This document shows positions 48,979 to 57,028 of a DNA stretch of 64,000 nt, one piece after another. Position 1 is the first letter of the stretch; the number at the start of each line of letters is the position of its first letter. The notes beneath the pieces are model-generated. The model made no database searches, was not told where the DNA came from, and saw nothing but the letters and a program-made list of their open reading frames with translations. Origin of the DNA: Sphingomonadales bacterium (GTDB lineage: Bacteria > Pseudomonadota > Alphaproteobacteria > Sphingomonadales > Sphingomonadaceae); assembly GCA_016704425.1 (NCBI GenBank), contig JADJAC010000010.1, positions 48,501 through 112,500 on the forward strand, read 5' to 3'. A program made the translations under genes and the position numbers.

Positions 48979-49662
48979 CTAAAGCAACCCCAGCCCGCGC
49001 ATTGAACTGTGCCCGTTGGCGCCGATGACGATATGGTCGTGGACCGTGATACCGAGCTTCTTGCCCGCATCGGCAATGTCGCGGGTGAGCGCAATGTCGG
49101 CGCGGCTTGGTGCCGGGTCTCCGCTCGGGTGATTGTGGACCAGGATGATCGCCGACGATCCGAGGTCGATCGCGCGGCGAATGACTTCGCGGGGGTGGAT
49201 CGCGGCCTGGTCGATCGAGCCTTCCGACATGGCTTCGTCGCGGATCAGCATGTTGCGGCTGTTGAGGTGGAGGACGCGGACGCGTTCGGTCGTCTTGTGG
49301 GCCATGTCGGCGCGGAGATAATCGAGCAGGGCCTGCCAGCTTGCAAGCACCGGCTTGTCCATGATCCGGTCGCGCAAAAGCCGCAGTGATGCGGCCTGCA
49401 CGATCTTCAATGCCGCAACGGCGCCGTCACCCATGCCCTTGACCCGCGCGATTGCGGCTGCGTCCGCCGTCAGCAACCCTGCGATCCCGCCGAATTCCTT
49501 GAGCAGGTCCTTGGCGAGCGGCTTGGTGTCGATGCGCGGGATGGCGAGCGCAAGCACATATTCGATCAGTTCGTGATCGAGAAGGGCATCGCCGCCGCCC
49601 TCGATAAGGCGCTTGCGCAGTCTTGCCCGATGGCCTGTTCCATTCGCGTTCGTGTCAGGCAT
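48979..49662 (-). CDS. radC: RadC family JAB-domain protein
   Basis: A 227-residue protein. The N-terminal helix-hairpin-helix part includes LLTADAAAIARVKGMGDGAVAALK; the C-terminal JAB/MPN-like metal-binding core has EGSIDQAAIHPREVIRRAI and the catalytic-type HNHPSGDPAPSRADIALT (HxH with the downstream Asp). RadC is often annotated in DNA repair but its role is disputed. The start ATG at 49662 overlaps the ispH stop by eight bases, so the pair is translationally coupled. Confidence 0.94.
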   Translation of the reverse strand: MPDTNANGTGHRARLRKRLIEGGGDALLDHELIEYVLALAIPRIDTKPLAKDLLKEFGGIAGLLTADAAAIARVKGMGDGAVAALKIVQAASLRLLRDRIMDKPVLASWQALLDYLRADMAHKTTERVRVLHLNSRNMLIRDEAMSEGSIDQAAIHPREVIRRAIDLGSSAIILVHNHPSGDPAPSRADIALTRDIADAGKKLGITVHDHIVIGANGHSSMRGLGLL

Positions 49663-50605
49663 TTTCCGTAAGGGCACGGGGCAGCTTGAAGATCATGGAC
49701 TCGGTTGCGGTCGTCACTTCCTCCTCGGTGATCGCAAAGCGCGTCGCCAGTTTTGCAACGACTTCGCGCACGAGAATTTCGGGAGCCGATGCCCCCGCGG
49801 TGATTCCCACCACTTTCGGACTGCCCAGCCAGTCGAAATCGATTTCGTTCGCGCGGCCGATCAGGCGCGCGGGAACATTGCCGCGTTCGGCGACTTCTGC
49901 GAGCCGTAGCGAATTGGAAGAATTCGGAGAGCCGATCACGAAAATCGCCTCGGAACGCTCGGTAATAGCTTTGACGGCTTCCTGCCGGTTCGACGTTGCG
50001 TAGCAAATGTCCTCGCCGCGTGGCGCAAGGATGGCGGGGAAGCGGGCGCGCAATGCCGCAACGATTTCAGCGGTGTCGTCTACGGAAAGCGTCGTCTGGG
50101 TCAGGAAGGCAAGCGCGTCGGGATCGGGTGGCAAAAGACGGGGCACATCGTCGAGCGTTTCGACGAGCGTCATCGCCCCGGCAGGGACCTGCCCGAACGT
50201 GCCAATGACTTCGGGATGCCCGGCATGGCCGACAAAAATGATGTGTCGCCCTGCTTCGACCAGCCGTTCGGCCTGGCGGTGGACCTTCGAAACGAGTGGA
50301 CATGTCGCATCAAGCCACGTCAGCCCGCGCGCTTCGGCCTTTGCCGGTACGGCCTTGGGCACGCCGTGTGCCGAAAAGACAACGGGAGCATTGTCCGGCA
50401 CATCGTCAAGCGTTTCGACGAATATGGCACCCTTTGCCTTCAATTCATCGACGACATAGCGATTGTGGACAATTTCGTGCCGCACATAGACCGGCGCGCC
50501 GAACTTCTCGAGCGTGCGATTGACGATCAGGATGGCGCGATCAACGCCCGCGCAGAAGCCGCGCGGTGCAGCAATCAAAAGATGGAGTGGGGGCTTTTCC
50601 GTCAT
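49655..50605 (-). CDS. ispH: 4-hydroxy-3-methylbut-2-enyl diphosphate reductase IspH
   Basis: A 316-residue iron-sulphur enzyme, the last step of the MEP isoprenoid pathway. The three cluster Cys are Cys18 (RGFCAGV), Cys102 (DATCPLVSK) and Cys201 (EDICYATSNRQ). The catalytic Glu region and HGVPK segment are normal. Start MTEKPPLHLLIAAP at 50605. It is divergent from the lipoprotein gene and coupled to radC downstream. Confidence 0.97.
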   Translation of the reverse strand: MTEKPPLHLLIAAPRGFCAGVDRAILIVNRTLEKFGAPVYVRHEIVHNRYVVDELKAKGAIFVETLDDVPDNAPVVFSAHGVPKAVPAKAEARGLTWLDATCPLVSKVHRQAERLVEAGRHIIFVGHAGHPEVIGTFGQVPAGAMTLVETLDDVPRLLPPDPDALAFLTQTTLSVDDTAEIVAALRARFPAILAPRGEDICYATSNRQEAVKAITERSEAIFVIGSPNSSNSLRLAEVAERGNVPARLIGRANEIDFDWLGSPKVVGITAGASAPEILVREVVAKLATRFAITEEEVTTATESMIFKLPRALTENA

Positions 50606-50689
50606 AATATGAGCTTGCCTCTACGCGATTGCTTGCAGGCGCGAAAGGCGCTTCCTATACCGCGCGGCAACTGTACCTGTTCAAGGATG

Positions 50690-51340
50690 ATGCCTGTGTC
50701 GTTTCGCAACCCGATTTTAGCTGTCGCCGCCTGCGGCCTGTTGCTCGCCGGGTGCGCGCGCCAGGGCGAGTTTGACTCATCCGGCGGCATCATCATCACG
50801 CGCAACGCCTGCCCTGCGGTGGCCGTTCCTTCGCATACCGCTGATATCACTCTGTTCGATCCGCCGGGCAGCCTCGATTCGCGCGCCATCGATGTCGTGG
50901 CAGACATTACCAATGTCCGCTCAAACTGTGCTGATTCAGGTGAGGATGTCGTCGTGACAGCTAGTTTCGATGTTCAGGCGCGACGCACCAATCCGACTGG
51001 CGCGCGCGATGTGGTCGTCCCTTATTTTGCGACTGTCGTGCAAGGTGGCCGCGTCGTCGTTTCAAAGCGCGTGAGCCGGGTCGCGCTCCATTTCAATGAC
51101 GGGGAGCTGCGCGCCGAAGCAAAAGGCACCGCAAATGCCTATGTCAATCGTGCCGCCGTGACGTTGCCGGCTGAAATCCAGGAGCGCATCACACGCCGGC
51201 GCAAGGCTGGCGATGCTGATGCGGCGATCGACCCGATGGCCGACCCGCAGGTTCGCGAAGCCGTCTCGCGTTCCAGTTTCGAACTGCTTGTCGGCTTTCA
51301 GCTGACGCAGGCCCAGTTGCAGTACAACGCCACGCGGTGA
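50690..51340 (+). CDS. Predicted lipoprotein, hypothetical
   Basis: A 216-residue protein. The signal MMPVSFRNPILAVAACGLLLAGC ends in an LLAGC lipobox. The mature part alternates strands (PSHTADITLFDPPGSLDSRAIDVVADITNVR; VTASFDVQARR; VVQGGRVVVSKRVSRVALHF) and ends with a helix (VREAVSRSSFELLVGFQLTQAQLQYN). It has no domain I can name. A GTG two codons later, with a better-spaced AAGGA, is an alternative start. It precedes the glycine riboswitch. Confidence 0.75.
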   Translation: MPVSFRNPILAVAACGLLLAGCARQGEFDSSGGIIITRNACPAVAVPSHTADITLFDPPGSLDSRAIDVVADITNVRSNCADSGEDVVVTASFDVQARRTNPTGARDVVVPYFATVVQGGRVVVSKRVSRVALHFNDGELRAEAKGTANAYVNRAAVTLPAEIQERITRRRKAGDADAAIDPMADPQVREAVSRSSFELLVGFQLTQAQLQYNATR

Positions 51341-51385
51341 TGCGAATCCTGGCGCCGCATACTGGCGGCGCTTGGCAATGAGCGA

Positions 51386-51414
51386 TTGACACTGGCTGCA
51401 CCCGTGGCCAAAGG
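51386..51414 (+). promoter_or_regulatory. Likely promoter of the gcv operon
   Basis: TTGACA at 51386-51391 is a perfect -35 element, followed after 17 bases by CAAAGG (51409-51414), a weak -10. Transcription would begin near 51421, just before the riboswitch. Confidence 0.45.
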
Positions 51415-51427
51415 CTGTCGTGTCGCT

Positions 51428-51622
51428 GACGAAGCGGGAGAGTATCGGGGAAGCCCGATCGCCGAAGGAGCAACCGCCCCGGAATCTCTCAGGCAAAAGG
51501 ACCGCTGCAGTCTTTGCGACACTCTGGAAAGCGCTCTGGATTCGATCCGGGGCCACCGAAGGGGTAATCCCGGGCAAACCCGGGGGAAAGCTCTCAGGTT
51601 CCGTGACAGAGGGGGCAGCAGG
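51428..51622 (+). ncRNA. Tandem glycine riboswitch
   Basis: Two consecutive aptamers. The first (about 51434-51512) has GCGGGAGAG at its left and the diagnostic core GAAGGAGCAACCGC followed by CTCTCAGGCAAAAGGACCG. The second (about 51520-51618) has TCTGGAAAG, CACCGAAGGGGTAA and CTCTCAGGTTCCGTGACAG. Glycine binding would switch on gcvTHP. After the aptamers a hairpin (CCATGC/GCATGG, 51624-51640) and a CTTTT stretch form the probable expression platform. Aptamer borders are approximate. Confidence 0.95.
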
Positions 51623-51672
51623 ACCATGCAACCCGCATGGCCGTGCTGTGATCTTTTGAAACGGAGCCGGTG

Positions 51673-52791
51673 ATGAGCGAAGACGAAGCCGAAATCCTCG
51701 AACTCCCGCTCGGTGGCTGGCATCGCGCACATGGCGCGCGAATGGTTCCATTTGCGGGCTATGCGATGCCAATCCAGTATGAAGGCATCATGTCCGAGCA
51801 TCTGTGGACGCGCGAAAGTGCTGGCCTGTTCGATGTGTCGCACATGGGTCAATTGATGCTGGCAGGTGACAGCGTGGAGGAAGCGCTGGAAGCACTGATT
51901 CCCGCGGATGTCAAAGGGCTGAGCGAAGGGCAGATGCGCTATTCGCTATTCCTCAATGATGAGGGCGGCATTCTTGATGACCTGATGATCACGAAGACGC
52001 CGATGGGCATCTATGTCGTCATCAACGGGGCTGTGAAATGGGATGACATCGGGCATTTGCGCGAATTCCTGCCCGACGAAATCACCCTCAACCACATGGA
52101 AGACCGTGCCCTGCTGGCGCTTCAGGGCCCCAAGGCCGTCGATGCACTCGCGCGTGTCGTCCCTGGTGTCGGGAAGCTTTTCTTCATGGAAGCGGGTAGC
52201 TTCCTTTGGGGGCATGAACCGCTATGGATCAGCCGGTCTGGCTATACCGGGGAAGACGGATTCGAAATCTCCGTGCCTGCCGAAGCCGTTGCGGCGCTGG
52301 CCGACGCATTGCTCGCACAACCCGAGGTCAAGCCGATCGGGCTCGGTGCCCGCGACTCCCTTCGCCTCGAAGCGGGTTTGCCGCTCTATGGGCACGATCT
52401 TGATGAAGCGACCAACCCGATTGCCGCCGGTCTTGGCTTTGCCGTATCGAAGCGCCGCCGCACCGAGGGCGGTTTCCCCGGCAGCGAACCAATCCTGAAG
52501 GCCCTGCAAGACGGAGCATCGACAAAGCGTGTCGGCTTTCTGGTCGATGGGCGCCAGCCGGTGCGCGAAGGCGCGACGATCTTTTCGGGGTCCGCCCAAG
52601 TTGGCACGATCACCTCAGGCGGCTTTGCACCCAGCGTCCAGGCCCCGATTGCCATCGGCTTTGTCGCGACCGCGCAATCAGCACCCGGCACCGCGCTGGA
52701 AGCAGAGGTCCGTGGCAAGCGGATTGGCCTCATCGTGACCAGAATGCCCTTCGTTCCCCACAATTACGTCCGCAAAGGAGCTGTCCAATGA
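51673..52791 (+). CDS. gcvT: Aminomethyltransferase (glycine cleavage T protein)
   Basis: A 372-residue T protein, transferring the aminomethyl carbon of glycine to tetrahydrofolate. It shows HRAHGARMVPFAGYAMPIQY, GLFDVSHMGQ, YTGEDGFEISV and GLGARDSLRLEAGLPLYGHDL, all family signatures. The ATG at 51673 has GGAG six bases upstream; a GTG one codon earlier has poorer spacing. It is the first gene under the glycine riboswitch and its stop overlaps gcvH by four bases. Confidence 0.97.
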   Translation: MSEDEAEILELPLGGWHRAHGARMVPFAGYAMPIQYEGIMSEHLWTRESAGLFDVSHMGQLMLAGDSVEEALEALIPADVKGLSEGQMRYSLFLNDEGGILDDLMITKTPMGIYVVINGAVKWDDIGHLREFLPDEITLNHMEDRALLALQGPKAVDALARVVPGVGKLFFMEAGSFLWGHEPLWISRSGYTGEDGFEISVPAEAVAALADALLAQPEVKPIGLGARDSLRLEAGLPLYGHDLDEATNPIAAGLGFAVSKRRRTEGGFPGSEPILKALQDGASTKRVGFLVDGRQPVREGATIFSGSAQVGTITSGGFAPSVQAPIAIGFVATAQSAPGTALEAEVRGKRIGLIVTRMPFVPHNYVRKGAVQ

Positions 52792-53159
52792 CCCGCTATT
52801 TCACCGATGAACATGAATGGATCGATGTTGACGGCACGTCCGCAACCGTTGGCATCACCGATTATGCACAGGGCCAGCTGGGCGATATCGTGTTTGTTGA
52901 AGTGCCGACTGCCGGAACCCAGGTGAAGAAGGGTGGCGATGCAGCTGTGGTCGAATCCGTGAAGGCAGCGTCCGACGTCTATGCACCGGTTTCAGGCACG
53001 GTCACCGAAGGCAATGGCGCACTTGATGGCGATCCGGCACTGGTCAATTCGGACCCCGAAGGCGATGGCTGGTTCTTCAAGCTCACCCTGTCCGACCCTT
53101 CCGAGCTCGACGGGCTGATGGATGAAGCGGCCTACAAGGCGTATGTGAACGGTCTTTGA
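52788..53159 (+). CDS. gcvH: Glycine cleavage system H protein
   Basis: A 123-residue lipoyl carrier. The hybrid motif ends in AVVESVKAASDVYAPVSG, with Lys59 as lipoylation site, and FTDEHEWIDVDG is the usual N-terminus. It shuttles the aminomethyl intermediate among the P, T and L proteins. It overlaps gcvT at its start and gcvPA by one base at its stop. Confidence 0.97.
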   Translation: MTRYFTDEHEWIDVDGTSATVGITDYAQGQLGDIVFVEVPTAGTQVKKGGDAAVVESVKAASDVYAPVSGTVTEGNGALDGDPALVNSDPEGDGWFFKLTLSDPSELDGLMDEAAYKAYVNGL

Positions 53160-54517
53160 TGCGCTACCTTCCTCTGACGCCGGCAGACCGGCAAGCGATG
53201 CTCGCAACAATCGGTGCGGCCAGTATCGATGACCTGTTCATTGATGTCCCGGCCGAAGCCCGCCTCTCCGGCCCGATTGCCGGTCTGCCCGGACATGCCA
53301 GCGAAATGGCGGTTGAGCGGCACTTCTCGGCTCTGGCGCGGCAGAATATGGCGGCCGGACATCATCCCTTCTTTCTGGGTTGCGGCGCCTACAAGCACCA
53401 TATCCCGGCCAGCGTCGATCACCTGATCCAGCGCGGCGAGTTCCTGACTGCCTACACACCCTATCAGCCGGAAATCGCTCAGGGCACGCTGCAGATGCTG
53501 TTCGAATTCCAGACCCAGGTCGCGCGGCTTTACGGCTGCGATGTGGCCAATGCCTCGATGTATGACGGCTCGACGGCCTGCTGGGAGGCGATCAGCATGG
53601 CTGCGCGCGTCACCAAGCGGACAAAAGCAATCCTCTCATCAGGGCTGCATCCCCATTATGTGAGCCTTGCGAAGACGATGGCGAAGTTCACGGGCGACCA
53701 GTTGATGACGTCGGCACCCGATCTTTCGGCAGAGACGGACAGCGAGCAATTGCTCGCCGCCATCGACGCGGACACAAGCTGTGTTGTCGTCCAGTATCCC
53801 GACATCCTTGGTCGCATCGAGGATCTGTCGGCCATTGCCGCCAAGGCGCATGAGCAGGGCGCCTTGCTTGTTGCTGTTGTCACCGAACCAGTGGCTCTGG
53901 GTGCCATTCGCTCGCCCGGTGAAATGGGCGCCGATGTCGTGGTCGGCGAAGGCCAGTCGATCGGGGTCGGGCTCCAGTTTGGTGGACCTTATGTGGGGCT
54001 GTTTGCCTGCAAGGAGAAATTCGTTCGCCAGATGCCCGGTCGCCTTTGCGGCGAAACGGTCGATGCAGAAGGAAAGCGCGGGTTCGTGTTGACCCTTTCC
54101 ACGCGCGAGCAACATATCCGCCGTGAAAAGGCGACGTCGAACATCTGCACCAATGCAGGGCTCTGCGCGCTGGCCTTTTCGACCCATATGACACTGCTCG
54201 GTGAGCGTGGCCTCCGCGATCTGGCGGCACTCAACCATGCACAAGCGGTCAGTGCGGCCGAGCGGCTTGAGAAGGTGCCGGGTGTGTCGCTGGTCAATGA
54301 AAGCTTTTTCAACGAATTCACCCTGAAACTGCCCAAGGAGGCGCGACCGGTTGTTCGCGCGCTGGCGGATCGCAGGGTCCTCGGCGGCGTATCGCTTGGC
54401 CGACTGTACCCGGGCAATCCTGTGCTCGAGAAGGGACTCGTCGTTGCGGTGACCGAAGTGGTGACGCCTGAGGACATAGAGGCTTTTGCCAATGCGCTTG
54501 AGGAGGTGCTGGCATGA
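53159..54517 (+). CDS. gcvPA: Glycine dehydrogenase (decarboxylating) subunit 1
   Basis: A 452-residue P-protein alpha subunit. It has MRYLPLTPADRQAMLATIG, FLGCGAYKHHIPASVDHLI, QPEIAQGTLQMLFEFQTQ and YDGSTACWEAI, and it lacks the PLP-binding Lys, as expected. With subunit 2 it decarboxylates glycine. The split P protein is typical of many alphaproteobacteria, in contrast to the single-chain enterobacterial form. It overlaps gcvH by one base and gcvPB by four. Confidence 0.96.
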   Translation: MRYLPLTPADRQAMLATIGAASIDDLFIDVPAEARLSGPIAGLPGHASEMAVERHFSALARQNMAAGHHPFFLGCGAYKHHIPASVDHLIQRGEFLTAYTPYQPEIAQGTLQMLFEFQTQVARLYGCDVANASMYDGSTACWEAISMAARVTKRTKAILSSGLHPHYVSLAKTMAKFTGDQLMTSAPDLSAETDSEQLLAAIDADTSCVVVQYPDILGRIEDLSAIAAKAHEQGALLVAVVTEPVALGAIRSPGEMGADVVVGEGQSIGVGLQFGGPYVGLFACKEKFVRQMPGRLCGETVDAEGKRGFVLTLSTREQHIRREKATSNICTNAGLCALAFSTHMTLLGERGLRDLAALNHAQAVSAAERLEKVPGVSLVNESFFNEFTLKLPKEARPVVRALADRRVLGGVSLGRLYPGNPVLEKGLVVAVTEVVTPEDIEAFANALEEVLA

Positions 54518-56079
54518 CGATCAATGCAAGCGGATGGCGCCCGGAAGTGGGCGCAGGAGTAGCCGAAAGCGCCGGAACCTACACGGGCAATCGCGCGCTC
54601 ATGCTTGAAGAGGCGCTGATCTTCGAAATTGGCGACGGTGAAACAACCGGCGTGGACATTGCCGCGCCATCTGCTGTCAAATCGCGACTTGCAGGCCTCG
54701 AGCGCAATCGTCCCATTGGAATTCCCGGACTCTCCGAACCGGAAACGGTGCGGCACTACACGCGGCTTTCCCGGCAGAATTATGCGATTGACCTCGGTCT
54801 TTTCCCGCTTGGGTCTTGCACGATGAAGCACAATCCGCGGCTGAATGAGAAGATCGCGCGGATGAAGGGCTTTGCAGACATCCACCCGCTCGCACCGCGA
54901 GAAACAGTGCAAGGCGCACTGGCGGTGATCCATGAACTGGCGCATTGGCTCGTAACGCTGACAGGCATGAAGGCTGTTGCCATGTCTCCCAAGGCGGGAG
55001 CGCATGGGGAATTGTGCGGCATCCTTGCCATCCGCGCCGCCCTTGAAGCGCGCGGCGATGCCCGATCGACAATCCTTGTGCCGGAAAGCGCACATGGCAC
55101 AAATCCGGCGACGGCTGCGTTTGCGGGCTATGCGGTCGAGAACATCCCCGCGACCGCCGAGGGGCGCGTCGATCTTGCGGCTCTTACCGCGCGGCTTGGC
55201 CCCGACGTGGCCGGGGTGATGATCACCAACCCCAACACGTGTGGCCTGTTCGAGCGCGACATGAAGGCGCTCTCCGCAGCAGTTCATGCCGCAGGTGCTT
55301 TTGTCTATTGCGATGGGGCCAATTTCAACGCCATTGTCGGGCGAGTCCGCCCCGGCGATCTCGGCATCGATGCGATGCACATCAATCTGCACAAGACATT
55401 CAGCACCCCGCACGGCGGTGGTGGACCAGGCTCAGGACCAGTCGTGCTTTCAGAAGCCCTGGCGCCCTTCGCGCCGCTTCCCTATGTCGAACGACAGGGC
55501 GACACATTTCTGCTGATCGAGGAAGAGACAGTTGACGAACGGCAGGGCAAGGCCTTTGGCCGGATGACGGCCTTTCATGGGCAAATGGGCATGTACACCC
55601 GCGCGCTCGCCTACATTCTGTCTCACGGTGCGGACGGATTGCGGCAGGTTGCCGAAGATGCGGTGCTCAATGCAAACTATGTCCTGCGCTCGCTCGACGA
55701 TGTCCTCGATGCGCCCTTTGGCCAAACCGGACCGTGCATGCATGAAGCGCTTTTTTCCGATGGCGGCCTGGCGGAGGGTTTCACGACGCTGGATATTGCA
55801 AAGGCCCTCATCGATGAGGGCTATCATCCGATGACAATGTATTTCCCGCTTGTCGTGCATGGCGCAATGCTCATCGAGCCGACCGAGACCGAGAGCAAGG
55901 CAACGCTCGACCAGTTCATTGGCGCGCTTCGCTCCGTGGCCATGCGGGCAAAACAAGGTGATCCTCTGCTCAAGTCTGCCCCGCATTATGCGCCGCGACG
56001 GCGTCTTGATGAAACCTTGGCAGCCAGAAAGCCCGTACTGGTCTGGAAAGAGCCCGAGGAGGCCGTGGCTGCCGAATAA
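54514..56079 (+). CDS. gcvPB: Glycine dehydrogenase (decarboxylating) subunit 2
   Basis: A 521-residue P-protein beta subunit carrying pyridoxal phosphate on Lys294 in INLHKTFSTPHGGGGPG. Other signatures are LFPLGSCTMKHNPRLNEK, AGAHGELCGILAIRAA and VPESAHGTNPATAAFAGY. It ends the gcvT-H-PA-PB operon; no gene for the L protein is nearby. The convergent thioesterase gene stops seven bases away. Confidence 0.96.
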   Translation: MTINASGWRPEVGAGVAESAGTYTGNRALMLEEALIFEIGDGETTGVDIAAPSAVKSRLAGLERNRPIGIPGLSEPETVRHYTRLSRQNYAIDLGLFPLGSCTMKHNPRLNEKIARMKGFADIHPLAPRETVQGALAVIHELAHWLVTLTGMKAVAMSPKAGAHGELCGILAIRAALEARGDARSTILVPESAHGTNPATAAFAGYAVENIPATAEGRVDLAALTARLGPDVAGVMITNPNTCGLFERDMKALSAAVHAAGAFVYCDGANFNAIVGRVRPGDLGIDAMHINLHKTFSTPHGGGGPGSGPVVLSEALAPFAPLPYVERQGDTFLLIEEETVDERQGKAFGRMTAFHGQMGMYTRALAYILSHGADGLRQVAEDAVLNANYVLRSLDDVLDAPFGQTGPCMHEALFSDGGLAEGFTTLDIAKALIDEGYHPMTMYFPLVVHGAMLIEPTETESKATLDQFIGALRSVAMRAKQGDPLLKSAPHYAPRRRLDETLAARKPVLVWKEPEEAVAAE

Positions 56080-56085
56080 TCCGGC

Positions 56086-56472
56086 CTAGTCGCGCTGGAG
56101 CATCAGGTTCATCTGGGCAATGGCAATGGGGTTATCAGGATCGTCCTGCCAGGCAATGGCCTCCACATTGGCGACACGCCTGCCCAGTCGTTCGATCGTT
56201 GCACGTGCACGGGTCAAGGCATCGCGCCCGCCGCGCAGATAGTTGACGGTCACGTTGATGGGCTTGATGCGGGCATTGTCATCAGCATCCAGCGCTTCGG
56301 CCAGAGTCGCGAAGGCAACGGCCTCAAGCATCCCGGCAATGGCGCCGCCATGCAGGAAGCCGGGCCGCCCCATCTTGTTGGTCTCAAAAGCCATGGTCAG
56401 CACAAGGCGACCCTCGCTGTCCCGTTCCGAGCCGAAGCCCATAGTCCGGGCGAAGGGAGAATTGGTTTCCAT
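56086..56472 (-). CDS. PaaI family hotdog thioesterase (first)
   Basis: A 128-residue hotdog-fold thioesterase. FLHGGAIAGMLEAVAFATLAEAL holds the HGG motif of the PaaI/YdiI type, with a catalytic Glu expected in the following helix, and VNYLRGGRDALTRARATIERLGRRVANVEAIAW completes the fold. It overlaps the next thioesterase gene by one base (the ATG at 56472 shares its T with that stop). The two probably form a heteromeric or sequential pair. Confidence 0.88.
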   Translation of the reverse strand: METNSPFARTMGFGSERDSEGRLVLTMAFETNKMGRPGFLHGGAIAGMLEAVAFATLAEALDADDNARIKPINVTVNYLRGGRDALTRARATIERLGRRVANVEAIAWQDDPDNPIAIAQMNLMLQRD

Positions 56473-56915
56473 CAGGCGCCTGCCGTAAACATATAGGTGC
56501 CCGCCACATGTGCGATGGGGCGATCGGGGTTGCCATCATGCGCCTGGCCGCGCACGAACGCGATCGACCGCGTCAGGTGATAACATTCGCCTCTCCCGAA
56601 GACGTCCTTTCCGGGTTCGGCCGGGCGGAGATAGTCGATACGCAGATCGAGTGTCGCCTGCGGCTGGAATTTGCCACTCTTCAACCAGATTGACATGGAT
56701 GTGGCCATATCCATCATCGTGAAGATCGGCCCGGAGGCAAGAATTCCGGTGCTCGCGTCGCTGACCAATGCCGAATTGTAAGGCAAGCGCAATTCCGCCC
56801 AGCCGGAGCCGTGGGCATTGTATTTGACGCCAATAAGGCGGTTGTGACCGTTGCCGCTCATCATCCGGATCAACTGGACCGGATCGAATTCGCCTGTCGG
56901 GAGGGTGTTGTCCAT
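56472..56915 (-). CDS. PaaI family hotdog thioesterase (second)
   Basis: A 147-residue relative of the preceding gene: SDASTGILASGPIFTMMDMATSMSIWLKSG replaces the HGG loop by SGP, so the active-site geometry differs, and LRIDYLRPAEPGKDVFGRGECYHLTRSIAFVRG follows the family's second strand set. It heads the two-gene minus-strand unit and is divergent from the acyl-CoA ligase operon, suggesting a shared acyl-CoA pathway. Substrate unknown. Confidence 0.85.
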   Translation of the reverse strand: MDNTLPTGEFDPVQLIRMMSGNGHNRLIGVKYNAHGSGWAELRLPYNSALVSDASTGILASGPIFTMMDMATSMSIWLKSGKFQPQATLDLRIDYLRPAEPGKDVFGRGECYHLTRSIAFVRGQAHDGNPDRPIAHVAGTYMFTAGA

Positions 56916-57028
56916 CTGCGCACCCTAGCCAAGATCAGTGCTGGTCTGCAACTCAATCGCTGCTATCGTTTTCGAGACGCGGGCAGGAGATTCGCGCGCC
57001 GAGTTGACCGATAGGAGCTTCAAGACCC

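Noticed and set aside
53989..55413. Minus-strand frame of 474 codons opposite gcvP
   Set aside because: Antisense of two clearly coding subunits.
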